NCBI RefSeq assembly: GCF_038024875.1
Contig: NZ_CP136136.1
Coordinates: 2,852,001 to 2,916,000 of the forward strand
Source: Gordonia rubripertincta
GTDB lineage: Bacteria; Actinomycetota; Actinomycetes; Mycobacteriales; Mycobacteriaceae
Direction of reading: 5' to 3'
Length of the DNA stretch: 64,000 nucleotides
Below, piece by piece: positions 40,477 through 48,439 of this stretch. Below the pieces are notes generated by a model. That model was not told where the DNA came from. It made no database searches and saw only the letters and a list, made by a program, of their open reading frames with translations. Numbering within the stretch: position 1 is the first letter of the stretch; each line of letters opens with the position of its first letter. Position numbers and translations under genes: made by a program.

Positions 40477-40600
40477 AGGGACCGCGTTACCCCGAGCGTT
40501 CGATCGGTGCGCCATGGATGTTCTACGTCGACGCGCAGGCGGGGAGCGGACCAGCGCGGGCCGGGCGACCGGCCCGCTCACCTGACCAACGGAGGTAGAA

Positions 40601-41356
40601 ATGAGCACGCAGAAGACCGCGATCGTCACCGGTGCGGCACGGGGCATCGGTGCTGCCGTGGCGAAGCGACTCGCCGACGACGGCCTGGCCGTGGCAGTCC
40701 TGGACCTCGACGCCGATGCCTGCGCCGACACCGTCAAGGCCATCACCGACAAGGGTGGCAAGGCCATCGCCGTGGGCGCGAACGTCGCCGACGAGGCCTC
40801 GGTGCAGGCCGCTGTCGAGAAGGTCGCCGCCGAGCTCGGTGCGCCGACCGTCGTCGTCAACAACGCCGGCATCACCCGCGACAACCTCCTGTTCAAGATG
40901 ACCGTCGACGACTGGGACGCCGTCATGGCCGTCCATCTGCGCGGCGCCTTCAACGTCACCAAGGCCGCGCAGAAGTACATGGTCGACGCCGGCTGGGGCC
41001 GTGTCGTCAATCTGTCGAGTACCTCGGCTCTCGGCAACCGCGGCCAGGTCAACTACTCGGCCGCCAAGGCCGGCATGCAGGGCTTCACCAAGACCCTGGC
41101 CATCGAGCTGGGCAAGTTCGGCGTCACCGCCAACGCCATCGCCCCCGGATTCATCGAGACCGAGATGACCGCCGCCACCGCCGAGCGCGTCGGCGTTCCC
41201 TTCGAGGACTTCAAGAAGGCCGCTGCGAGTCAGATCCCGGTGAACCGCGTGGGCGTCCCCGAGGACATCGCCCACACCGCGTCGTTCTTCATCAGCGAGG
41301 GTGCGGGCTTCGTGTCCGGTCAGGTCGTCTACGTCGCCGGTGGTCCGAAGGACTGA
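40601..41356 (+). CDS. 3-oxoacyl-[ACP]/acyl-CoA reductase, SDR family (FabG-like)
   Basis: 251 residues, strong GGAGG ribosome-binding site. VTGAARGIGAAVA cofactor motif, [14 protein letters not shown], catalytic Ser in [16 protein letters not shown] and the C-terminal GQVVYVAGGPKD. Closest in character to FabG/PhaB reductases; residue DLDADA after strand 2 leaves NAD/NADP preference open. Monocistronic, followed by a 22-bp perfect hairpin and tRNA-Gln. Confidence 0.87.
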   Translation: MSTQKTAIVTGAARGIGAAVAKRLADDGLAVAVLDLDADACADTVKAITDKGGKAIAVGANVADEASVQAAVEKVAAELGAPTVVVNNAGITRDNLLFKMTVDDWDAVMAVHLRGAFNVTKAAQKYMVDAGWGRVVNLSSTSALGNRGQVNYSAAKAGMQGFTKTLAIELGKFGVTANAIAPGFIETEMTAATAERVGVPFEDFKKAAASQIPVNRVGVPEDIAHTASFFISEGAGFVSGQVVYVAGGPKD

Positions 41357-41367
41357 CCCGACTGACA

Positions 41368-41421
41368 GACTTCCTCTCGACTCCCAGACTTCGATCGTCG
41401 TCTGGGAGTCGAGAGGAAGTC
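41368..41421. repeat. Perfect 22-bp inverted repeat after the fabG-like gene
   Basis: Left arm 41368-41389 begins GACTTCCTCTCGACTCCC, loop ttcgatcgtc, right arm 41400-41421 is its exact complement. No T-run follows. It may end fabG transcription, but its length and perfection resemble the DUF559-linked palindromes. Confidence 0.85.
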
Positions 41422-41477
41422 GACCGGTGGCGTCGCCTCGCCGCCGGAGCGCTGTGGCACAATCGTCAGCGCAGTAT

Positions 41478-41549
41478 TCCCCCATGGTGTAATCGGCAAC
41501 ACTTCTGATTTTGGTTCAGGCATTCCAGGTTCGAGTCCTGGTGGGGGAG
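41478..41549 (+). tRNA. tRNA-Gln (anticodon TTG)
   Basis: 72 bases. Acceptor TCCCCCA pairs with TGGGGGA (41542-41548) with discriminator G; anticodon stem TCTGA/TCAGG encloses loop TTTTGGT with anticodon TTG at 41511-41513; T-arm CCAGGTTCGAGTCCTGG. CCA is not encoded. In mycobacteria tRNA-Gln also lies next to glmU. Confidence 0.95.
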
Positions 41550-41709
41550 CTCAGTTCGACGGTGTGGAAGCTCCGCAGACCCCGATGCAGCTCGAGGAGA
41601 CACGTGCGCGCTGAGTACGGATGACGGATTCGCTCTATCGGGGGACACCGCTCGAGGTACTGCTTCCGGCAGGATCGGGCTACCGTCCGATCCACCGAAG
41701 GGCTTCACC

Positions 41710-42072
41710 GTGAAGAAAGCACTCTCCGCAGGCTTCGCCGCTGTCTCGATCCTGTTGTCCGCGGCGGTGATCGGTCCGGTGCCCGACGCGAACGCGGCCG
41801 GGAAGGTGACGATTTTCCCGAACTACGCGGACCGCAACTGTGGGATGAAGGGCTTTGCGATCCAGCACGTCAAGGTCGCGGCCACGCCAGGTGGTACCCG
41901 GGTCAATGCGAACGGCCAGCGCTGGGCGCGCATTGCCGTACCCAGCCGTGGAAGAGTCACGCTCACCGCACAGCTTCAGTGCCAGAACGTACGGCTGAAG
42001 CAAGCGGTCCAGTGGGTGACGGTGCAGGACAGTGTCACGAATGCGCAAGCGTGGAAGAGCTACTACTTCTGA
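41710..42072 (+). CDS. Small secreted protein of unknown function
   Basis: 120 residues from a GTG at 41710. Signal peptide MKKALSAGFAAVSILLSAAV with cleavage after DANAA near residue 29. The mature ~90-residue domain has two Cys (DRNCGMKG and QLQCQN), which may form one disulfide, and ends in aromatic residues (SYYF). I do not recognise the family. No obvious ribosome-binding site; it stands alone between tRNA-Gln and the osmoprotectant operon, converging on the latter. Confidence 0.65.
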   Translation: MKKALSAGFAAVSILLSAAVIGPVPDANAAGKVTIFPNYADRNCGMKGFAIQHVKVAATPGGTRVNANGQRWARIAVPSRGRVTLTAQLQCQNVRLKQAVQWVTVQDSVTNAQAWKSYYF

Positions 42073-42087
42073 GGTACGGCCGGAGCC

Positions 42088-43056
42088 CTAGGCGATGAAC
42101 CCCTCGGCCTGCAACCAGTCGTAGGCGACGTCGGCGGGGTCCTCGCCGTCGATGTCGATGCGGCCGTTGAGTTCCTGCATCGTCGCGTCGGTCAGCTTGG
42201 CCGACACCGGCGCCATCAGTTCGGCGATCTCCGGTGCCTGCTCATAGAGCTTGGTGCTGACGACTACGCATCCGCTGTACGGCAGGAAGAACTTCCGGTC
42301 GTCCTCGAGCACCGTCAGATCCAGGTTCTTGATCCGGCCGTCGGTCGAGTACACCATGCCGAAGTTGCAGGGCTCGCTCTTCGCCGTCGAGGTGTACACG
42401 ACGCCTGAGTCCATGACGGTCACGTTGTCTTTCGGGACACCGTTGGGGGTGCCGAGAGGAATGCCGTAGGCCTTCAACATGGGGATCATCCCGTCGGCGC
42501 GACTGAGGAATTCGTCGTTGATGCAGAACGTCCGCTCCGACACTGGCAGCTTCGCGATGTCGGACATCGTTGTGACGTTCAGGCGTTTGGCCGTAGGTGC
42601 GGACGCCGCGAAGGCATATGTGTTGTTGAAGGACGCGGGTGGCAACCACTCGGCGCCGTTGGCGCGGTCGGCATCGCGGACCCGCTGCCACAACTCGTTC
42701 GGGTCGGAGATCGTCTCCGTCTCGCCCAGGTAGGTCTGCCAGGCGGTGCCGGTGTACTCCCAGAGGATGTCGGCGTCACCGTTGAGCAGAGCCTGCCGGG
42801 AGGACATGGAACCCGGTGCGTTGGTGAGGTCCTCGACCGCCGCACCCGCCGCACCGAGGTAAGTCGCGGTGATCTTGCCCAACAGGACGGACTCGGTGAA
42901 GTTCTTCGACGTGACCCGGATCGTGGTGCCCTCGAGGGGCGTCGACCCGTCGACCAGGAAGGCCTCGCGGAAGGTGCCCGACGAGCTGACCAGCCCACAG
43001 CCCGCGAGCACCACCATGAGCATCGCCGTGAAGACGGCCAGGACGGGCTTTCTCAT
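42088..43056 (-). CDS. Osmoprotectant ABC transporter, substrate-binding lipoprotein (OpuC/ProX type)
   Basis: 322 residues. Signal with lipobox VVLAGC near residue 20 anchors it outside the membrane. OpuAC-type motifs include IRVTSKNFTESVLLG at the start of the mature domain and ILWEYTGTAWQTYLG; aromatic residues for a quaternary-ammonium cage are present. Likely binds glycine betaine, choline or carnitine. Last gene of a four-gene operon; overlaps the permease by four bases. Confidence 0.88.
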   Translation of the reverse strand: MRKPVLAVFTAMLMVVLAGCGLVSSSGTFREAFLVDGSTPLEGTTIRVTSKNFTESVLLGKITATYLGAAGAAVEDLTNAPGSMSSRQALLNGDADILWEYTGTAWQTYLGETETISDPNELWQRVRDADRANGAEWLPPASFNNTYAFAASAPTAKRLNVTTMSDIAKLPVSERTFCINDEFLSRADGMIPMLKAYGIPLGTPNGVPKDNVTVMDSGVVYTSTAKSEPCNFGMVYSTDGRIKNLDLTVLEDDRKFFLPYSGCVVVSTKLYEQAPEIAELMAPVSAKLTDATMQELNGRIDIDGEDPADVAYDWLQAEGFIA

Positions 43057-43868
43057 GAGATCCCCCGGGGTGTCGCGGCCAGTTCGACGAGCCGTCCGAG
43101 CCAGTCGATGGTCATCGCCAGGAGCGCGACCAAAATCGCGCCGGCGACGAGCAGTTTCGGCAGGAACAGGGTGATGCCGGTGGTGATGAGCGTCCCGAGG
43201 CTCGTCGCACCGATGAACGTGCTCAGGGTCGCGGTACCGACCAGGATGACCAGCGCCGTGCGCACGCCGTTCAGGATCACCGGCACGGCGAGCGGCAGCT
43301 CGACCTGGAAAAGCGTTCTTGCTGCGGACAACCCGATGCCGCGGGACGCCTCGACCGTCCGTTGGTCGACCTGGCGCAGGCCGACGATCGTGTTCTGCAG
43401 GATCGGGAGCACGGCGTAGACGACGAGACCGACGACGGCGGTGTTGAAGCCGGTGCCGAGCCAGAACGTGAACAGCACCAGCAGACCGATGGCGGGGGCC
43501 GCCTGTCCGATGTTGGCGACGTTGACCGCAATCGGGTTGAGCCACTTCAGGGATGGCCGGGTGAGTGCGATGCCGAGCGGGATCGCGATGCACACCACGA
43601 TCACGGTGGCGGTGAGTGTGAGCTGGATGTGGTCGAGGATCGTCGATCGTAGGGCCGGCCACGACATCGAGGCGGACTCGGTCTCGGTGAAGGTGGTGCG
43701 CTGGTACCAGATCAGGAATCCGACGCCGATGACGATGATGACCAGCGGTTCGAACCAGACGTCGATGGGCACCTTCGCCAACCGGCGCCGGAATCCGCGT
43801 CGAGGTGGTTGGCCCGGTGCCTCTGCCGCCGCGGTGACCCGCGCGGACTCGTCGGCGACCGCGGTCAT
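43053..43868 (-). CDS. Osmoprotectant ABC transporter permease
   Basis: 271 residues with a soluble N-terminal ~50 residues (Ala/Pro/Arg-rich) and about five or six membrane segments. The EAA-type coupling motif is VEASRGIGLSAARTLFQVEL. Overlaps the ATPase gene and the binding-protein gene by four bases each, so the subunits are translationally coupled. Second permease of the importer, paired with 45187-45831. Confidence 0.88.
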   Translation of the reverse strand: MTAVADESARVTAAAEAPGQPPRRGFRRRLAKVPIDVWFEPLVIIVIGVGFLIWYQRTTFTETESASMSWPALRSTILDHIQLTLTATVIVVCIAIPLGIALTRPSLKWLNPIAVNVANIGQAAPAIGLLVLFTFWLGTGFNTAVVGLVVYAVLPILQNTIVGLRQVDQRTVEASRGIGLSAARTLFQVELPLAVPVILNGVRTALVILVGTATLSTFIGATSLGTLITTGITLFLPKLLVAGAILVALLAMTIDWLGRLVELAATPRGIS

Positions 43869-45190
43869 CGTTCGGCGCTCTGTTCGGCGGCCGCGTTCTC
43901 GGCAGCCGCGTCCTCATCGGCCGCGACGACCGGTGTGTCGGCGGGTGCCGATCCCTCGGTGTGGTCGAGGTAGCCGACGTGGTCTTCGTCCCGCACATCC
44001 GCGAGTTGCCCGCGGATCGCCTCCATCACCGACGCGATGTTGAGCGCGCCGATGACCGCGCCGCGGCCGTCGGTGACGAGAACCCCACCCTGACTGGTCG
44101 CGAGCATCGAGTCGAGTGCGTCGTTGAGCGTCGACGACCGGGCGACGACGGGCAGTCGGGGGTCGAGGTAGTCCGACACCTCGGGCTTGGCAGCGACCTC
44201 CTCGACACTGGGCCAGGCCCGTGGCCGTCCGTGCTCGTCGACGACGACCAGCCAGTCCTCGCCGGCTGCCCTCGTGCGATTGACCACACTGCCGGACGGT
44301 TCGCCGACGCGGGCGGTGACGACATCGCGGATCTCGACATCGCGGACGCGGGTGAGGGTCAGATGGGCCAGTGTCGCACCGGAACCGACGAACTCCTCGA
44401 CGAACGGGCTCGCCGGGTTGGCGAGGATCTCCTCCGGCGGCGCGAACTGCTCGATGTGCCCGCCCTCGGAGAGGATCAGGACCTTGTCACCGAGTTTGGT
44501 GGCCTCTTCGAAGTCGTGGGTGACGATGACGATGGTCTTGCCCAGTTCGTGCTGGATGGCGATCAGCTTGTCCTGCAACCGGGCACGCGTGATGGGGTCG
44601 ACAGCACCGAACGGCTCGTCCATCAGCAGGACCGGCGGGTCGGCGGCGAGGGCCCGGGCCACGCCCACACGCTGCTGCTGGCCGCCGGACATGTCCTTGG
44701 GCAGGCGGTCGGCGAAGGTCGCGGCGTCGAGTCCGACCAGGTCCATGAGGTATTCGGTGCGCTCGGCGATGCGTTTCCTGTCCCACTTCAGGATTCGCGG
44801 GATGGTGCCGATGTTCTTGCTCACCGACCAGTGCGGGAAGAGCCCGCCGGACTGGATGACGTAACCGATGGACTGGCGGAGTCTGTCCGGGTTCTCCGCT
44901 GTCACATCGCGTCCGCCGATGTAGATGCGCCCCTCGGTGGGCTCGATGAGCCGGTTGATCATCTTGAGGGTCGTGGTCTTGCCGCAGCCCGACGGGCCGA
45001 CGAAGGCGACGATGTCACCGGCGTCGATCTCGAGGTCGAGTTGTGCGACCGCGGGCCTGGTCTGGCCCCGGTAGCGCTTGACGACGCCTTCGAGGCGGAT
45101 CGATGCGCCGGTGACGACGCGACCATTGGTACCGGACGACGGTTGGCCTGTCAAGGATTTCGACGACGGGGCGGTGGCGGAGTCGGTCAT
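43865..45190 (-). CDS. Osmoprotectant ABC transporter ATPase with C-terminal CBS domains
   Basis: 441 residues from ATG 45190. Walker A GPSGCGKTT, signature MSGGQQQRVGVARAL, Walker B LLMDEPFGAVD. After residue ~300 a CBS pair (VVARSSTLNDALDSMLATSQ, GVLVTDGRGAVIGALN) should sense ionic strength or nucleotides, as in OpuA/OpuC. Acidic C-terminal tail. Overlaps both flanking permease genes by four bases. Confidence 0.9.
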   Translation of the reverse strand: MTDSATAPSSKSLTGQPSSGTNGRVVTGASIRLEGVVKRYRGQTRPAVAQLDLEIDAGDIVAFVGPSGCGKTTTLKMINRLIEPTEGRIYIGGRDVTAENPDRLRQSIGYVIQSGGLFPHWSVSKNIGTIPRILKWDRKRIAERTEYLMDLVGLDAATFADRLPKDMSGGQQQRVGVARALAADPPVLLMDEPFGAVDPITRARLQDKLIAIQHELGKTIVIVTHDFEEATKLGDKVLILSEGGHIEQFAPPEEILANPASPFVEEFVGSGATLAHLTLTRVRDVEIRDVVTARVGEPSGSVVNRTRAAGEDWLVVVDEHGRPRAWPSVEEVAAKPEVSDYLDPRLPVVARSSTLNDALDSMLATSQGGVLVTDGRGAVIGALNIASVMEAIRGQLADVRDEDHVGYLDHTEGSAPADTPVVAADEDAAAENAAAEQSAER

Positions 45191-45831
45191 GAGAGTCCCT
45201 TGGAGATGGTGAGTCGGCCGAGCAGAACCAGGAGAGCGTCGAAGACGAGCGCGACGACGACGATGAGAAGTGTTCCGGCCAGGGCTGATTCGAGGGCGTT
45301 CGCGCCTCCGAGTCGTGCGAGACCGTTGAAGATCAGTGACCCCAGGCCGGGGCCGAGGACGTAGGCGACGATCGCCGCGACGCCGACGATCATCTGTGTG
45401 GACACCCGGATTCCGGTCAGGATCACCGGCCATGCGATCGGTAGTTCAACCGTCAGCAGGATGCGCCAGCGCGATAGGCCGATGCCGCGGGCGGATTCGA
45501 CGACCGACGGCGGCACCGAACGCAGTCCGACCACCGCATTGCCGATCACGGGCAGCATCGCGAAGAACGCCAGCATCAGGAACGACGGTGTCACACCGAG
45601 TCCGAACGGCACGATCAGCAGCGCGAGCAGGGCCAGCGACGGAATCGTCAGCGCCACACGACTAGAGGTCAGGGTGAGTGCCGAGGCCAGCGGAAGCCGG
45701 TAGACCAGCGCGGCCACCGCGATCGCGACGAGCGTGCCGACCAGCACGGTCTGGAACGACAATGACGCGTGTTGATAGGTCAAAAACGTGAGGGAGCGAG
45801 CGTTGTCGCCGATGTAATCCCACAATTGCAC
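45187..45831 (-). CDS. Osmoprotectant ABC transporter permease
   Basis: 214 residues with about five membrane segments; coupling motif VVESARGIGLSRWRILLTVEL. First gene of the permease-ATPase-permease-binding protein operon, an arrangement seen in OpuB/OpuC systems. Its start is 194 bases from the divergent VKOR gene. Confidence 0.88.
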   Translation of the reverse strand: MQLWDYIGDNARSLTFLTYQHASLSFQTVLVGTLVAIAVAALVYRLPLASALTLTSSRVALTIPSLALLALLIVPFGLGVTPSFLMLAFFAMLPVIGNAVVGLRSVPPSVVESARGIGLSRWRILLTVELPIAWPVILTGIRVSTQMIVGVAAIVAYVLGPGLGSLIFNGLARLGGANALESALAGTLLIVVVALVFDALLVLLGRLTISKGLS

Positions 45832-46025
45832 AGTTGTGTCCCATCCCCAGTGGTGAATCCGACATTACGCATCGTCGTGTGCCGGTGCCGACATTTGGCG
45901 GATCGAGCGTGCCTTTACCCTCACGTTGGGCAAATAACCCTCCTTGGTTTGCGGATGCCGAGTTCGGCACGATTCCGCGCACGCCGGGAGACGGCGACCC
46001 CGTCGGACGGTGTCATCCTGGATGA

Positions 46026-46685
46026 GTGAGTGAGAGCGCCCCGGTTGATGCACCGACCACCTTCGAACCCGATCCCGACGACCGTGCACTTCTGGCGGAG
46101 GCCGTCCGCTCGTGGACGCGGATCGTCGCCTGGGTGCTGAGCGTCGGAGGTGCGATCGGCTTCGTGGCGTCGTTCGTGCTGACGGTCGAACGAATCGAAC
46201 TCTTCAAGAACCCCGACTACGTGCCGTCGTGCAACTTCAACCCGGTTCTGAGCTGCGGTTCGGTGATGGCCAAGCCGCAGGCCGCGCTGTTCGGGTTCCC
46301 GAATCCGTTGCTGGGCATCGCCGGGTTCGCGGTGGTGATCACCACCGGCGTGGCGATCCTCGCGGGCGCACGTCTCGCGGGCTGGTACTGGGCGGGCTTG
46401 CAGGTCGGCGTGACCGCGGCGATGGCCTTCATCTGCTGGCTGATCTACTCGAGCCTCTACTCGATCGGCGCGCTGTGCCCGTACTGCATGGTCGTATGGG
46501 CGGTGACGCTGCCGATCTTCGTCTTCGTCAGCGTGCGCAACCTCCACGCGAGCGGCTTGACCTCGCGATCCGGGGTGGCGCTCGCGGTCGCCCGCAGCCA
46601 CGCTCTGATCCTGGTCCTCGTCGTCGCGCTCGTGATCGTGCTCATCGCGGTGAGGTTCTGGTCGTACTGGTCGAGCCTGTACTGA
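46026..46685 (+). CDS. Vitamin K epoxide reductase family protein (DsbB-like)
   Basis: 219 residues from GTG 46026. About five membrane segments. Loop cysteines SCNFNPVLSCGSV and the active-site CPYC in GALCPYCMVVW are all present, so it should reoxidise a DsbA-like thiol oxidase using menaquinone, driving disulfide formation outside the membrane, as mycobacterial VKOR does. No DsbA partner lies in the window. Confidence 0.9.
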   Translation: MSESAPVDAPTTFEPDPDDRALLAEAVRSWTRIVAWVLSVGGAIGFVASFVLTVERIELFKNPDYVPSCNFNPVLSCGSVMAKPQAALFGFPNPLLGIAGFAVVITTGVAILAGARLAGWYWAGLQVGVTAAMAFICWLIYSSLYSIGALCPYCMVVWAVTLPIFVFVSVRNLHASGLTSRSGVALAVARSHALILVLVVALVIVLIAVRFWSYWSSLY

Positions 46686-46693
46686 GGGTCGGC

Positions 46694-46726
46694 GGCTCGT
46701 CGCTTACGCTCCTCGCACCTCAGGGA
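46694..46726. repeat. Interspersed repeat related to 37686-37711
   Basis: GGCTCGTCGCTTACGCTCCT continuing cgcacctcaggga resembles GGCTCGCTGCGCTCGCACCT plus caggga at 37686-37711; the shared CGCACCTCAGGGA ending is identical. Both follow the 3' end of a gene. Confidence 0.5.
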
Positions 46727-46781
46727 GCAATAGTTGCCGCAACATTCGTGATTCCGCGGCGTCTCGTCCTAGGCTTGGCGC

Positions 46782-47483
46782 ATGGCGATCGGACGTCCGG
46801 CAGATGGTGCTTCGGAGGCGCAGCGCGCACCCCGGGCGCGGATGACCGGTGCGCAGCGTCGGTTACAGCTGATCGAGGTGGCGCGGGGACTGTTCGCCGA
46901 ACGCGGTTACGAAGGCACCTCGATCGAGGAGATCGCGCAGCGCGCAGGAGTTTCCAAGCCGATCGTGTACGAGCACTTCGGCGGCAAGGAAGGTCTCTAC
47001 GCGGTCGTCGTCGACCGTGAGATGGAAACGCTGCTCGAGATGGTGACCGCGTCGCTGTCGAAGAACCGGTCGCTGTACCGCATTCAACAGGTCGCGCTGG
47101 CGCTGCTCACCTACATGGAGGAACGCACGGACGGCTTCCGCATCCTCGTCCGCGGCGACAGCACCGCGTCGACCGGCGAAACGGCCACCTACTCAAGCCT
47201 TCTCAACGACGCGGTGAGCCAGGTCGAGCACATCCTGGCGGGCGACTTCGAGCGTCGCGGCTTCGACCCAGCACTCGCCCCGCTTTACGCGCAGGCCCTC
47301 GTGGGCATGGTGTCGTCGACCGCCCAGTGGTGGCTCGACGTCCGCGAGCCGTCGAAGGAGGTCGTGGCCGCCCACCTGGTGAACCTCTGCTGGAACGGCC
47401 TCACCCGCCTCGACCCGTCGCCGGCTCTTGTCGGCCCCGACTATGTCGAATCACTGAAGCGCACCACCGCCGACGACGGTTAG
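46782..47483 (+). CDS. TetR-family transcriptional regulator
   Basis: 233 residues. N-terminal HTH: LIEVARGLFAERGYEGTSIE and AQRAGVSKPIVYEHFGGKEG (about residues 30-70), then a helical ligand-binding domain. Position upstream of mfd matches Rv1019 in mycobacteria. Convergent with, and overlapping by four bases, the LigB-type gene. Target unknown. Confidence 0.88.
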   Translation: MAIGRPADGASEAQRAPRARMTGAQRRLQLIEVARGLFAERGYEGTSIEEIAQRAGVSKPIVYEHFGGKEGLYAVVVDREMETLLEMVTASLSKNRSLYRIQQVALALLTYMEERTDGFRILVRGDSTASTGETATYSSLLNDAVSQVEHILAGDFERRGFDPALAPLYAQALVGMVSSTAQWWLDVREPSKEVVAAHLVNLCWNGLTRLDPSPALVGPDYVESLKRTTADDG

Positions 47484-48274
47484 ACCAACACTAGGCTCCG
47501 CTTGGAGAGTCCCATCCAGAACCCGTCGATGACCTGATCGGGGCGCTGTTCGACGTCGTCGCCCGCACCGAGCGCGACGAACAACGGCGCGAAGTGTTCA
47601 ACCGTCGGGTGTGCGTACGGCATGCCGGGCGCGGTCTGCCGGAATCTGATGAGCGACTCCACATCTCCGGCGGTGAAGCATTCGGCCGCCCACGCGTCGA
47701 ACTCGGCCGACCAGCTCGGCGGAGTGGCCTCGGGCCGCCAGTCCCGCAGAAACGGCAGGCCGTGGGTGGTGAACCCGGAACCGATGATCAGCACACCCTC
47801 GTCGCGTAACGGCCGCAGGCGCCGGCCCAGGTCGAGCAGTCGCTCGGGGTCGAGGGTCGGCAGCGAGATCTGCAGGACCGGGATGTCGGCCTCGGGGTAC
47901 ATGACGGTCATCGGCACGTACGCGCCGTGGTCGAGGCGTCGGGTGGCATCGTGGGCGATCGGTTCGCCGTCGGGCATCATCGCGGCGACGCGTCGGGCCA
48001 GGTCGGGGGCACCCGGCGACCGGTATTGGACACGGTAGTACTTCTCCGGGAAGCCGCCGAAGTCGTAGGTCAGCGGCGTGCGGGAATCGGTGGAGCCGAT
48101 GGTGAGGGGCGCGGCTTCCCAGTGAGCCGAGACGATCAGGATCGCCGTCGGTCGCGCGAGCCCCTGCGACAGTGTCTTCAGCTGCCGGACCCAGGTGGGG
48201 CTGTCGACGAGAGGCGGCGCGCCATGGGACAGGAACAGTGCGGGCTGCCGGGTGGGGGAGTTCGAGCTGCGCAT
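47480..48274 (-). CDS. LigB/DODA-type extradiol ring-opening dioxygenase
   Basis: 264 residues from ATG 48274. Metal-binding and catalytic His lie in FLSHGAPP, VSAHWEAAP and GFTTHGLPF; HAYVPM-like DHGAYVPMTVM is the family hallmark (class III 4,5-DOPA dioxygenase). It would open a catecholic ring, but bacterial relatives are often quinone-reactive or of unknown substrate. Not linked to the phenol cluster, which uses the intradiol route. Confidence 0.85.
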   Translation of the reverse strand: MRSSNSPTRQPALFLSHGAPPLVDSPTWVRQLKTLSQGLARPTAILIVSAHWEAAPLTIGSTDSRTPLTYDFGGFPEKYYRVQYRSPGAPDLARRVAAMMPDGEPIAHDATRRLDHGAYVPMTVMYPEADIPVLQISLPTLDPERLLDLGRRLRPLRDEGVLIIGSGFTTHGLPFLRDWRPEATPPSWSAEFDAWAAECFTAGDVESLIRFRQTAPGMPYAHPTVEHFAPLFVALGAGDDVEQRPDQVIDGFWMGLSKRSLVLV

Positions 48275-48439
48275 GACCCATACTAACCGGACTGCGGTCC
48301 GGTTTGTTCCTCGTGGTCCGTCGAGACGCCCGGTGTCCCGGTACTCGGCGGGCCATCGCGCTTCGTGCCGCGTGCGGCGATAACGTTCCAGACATCCCCG
48401 GCGGCCGTCACGGCCCAGAGAGGAAGGGACTTCCGGCGC

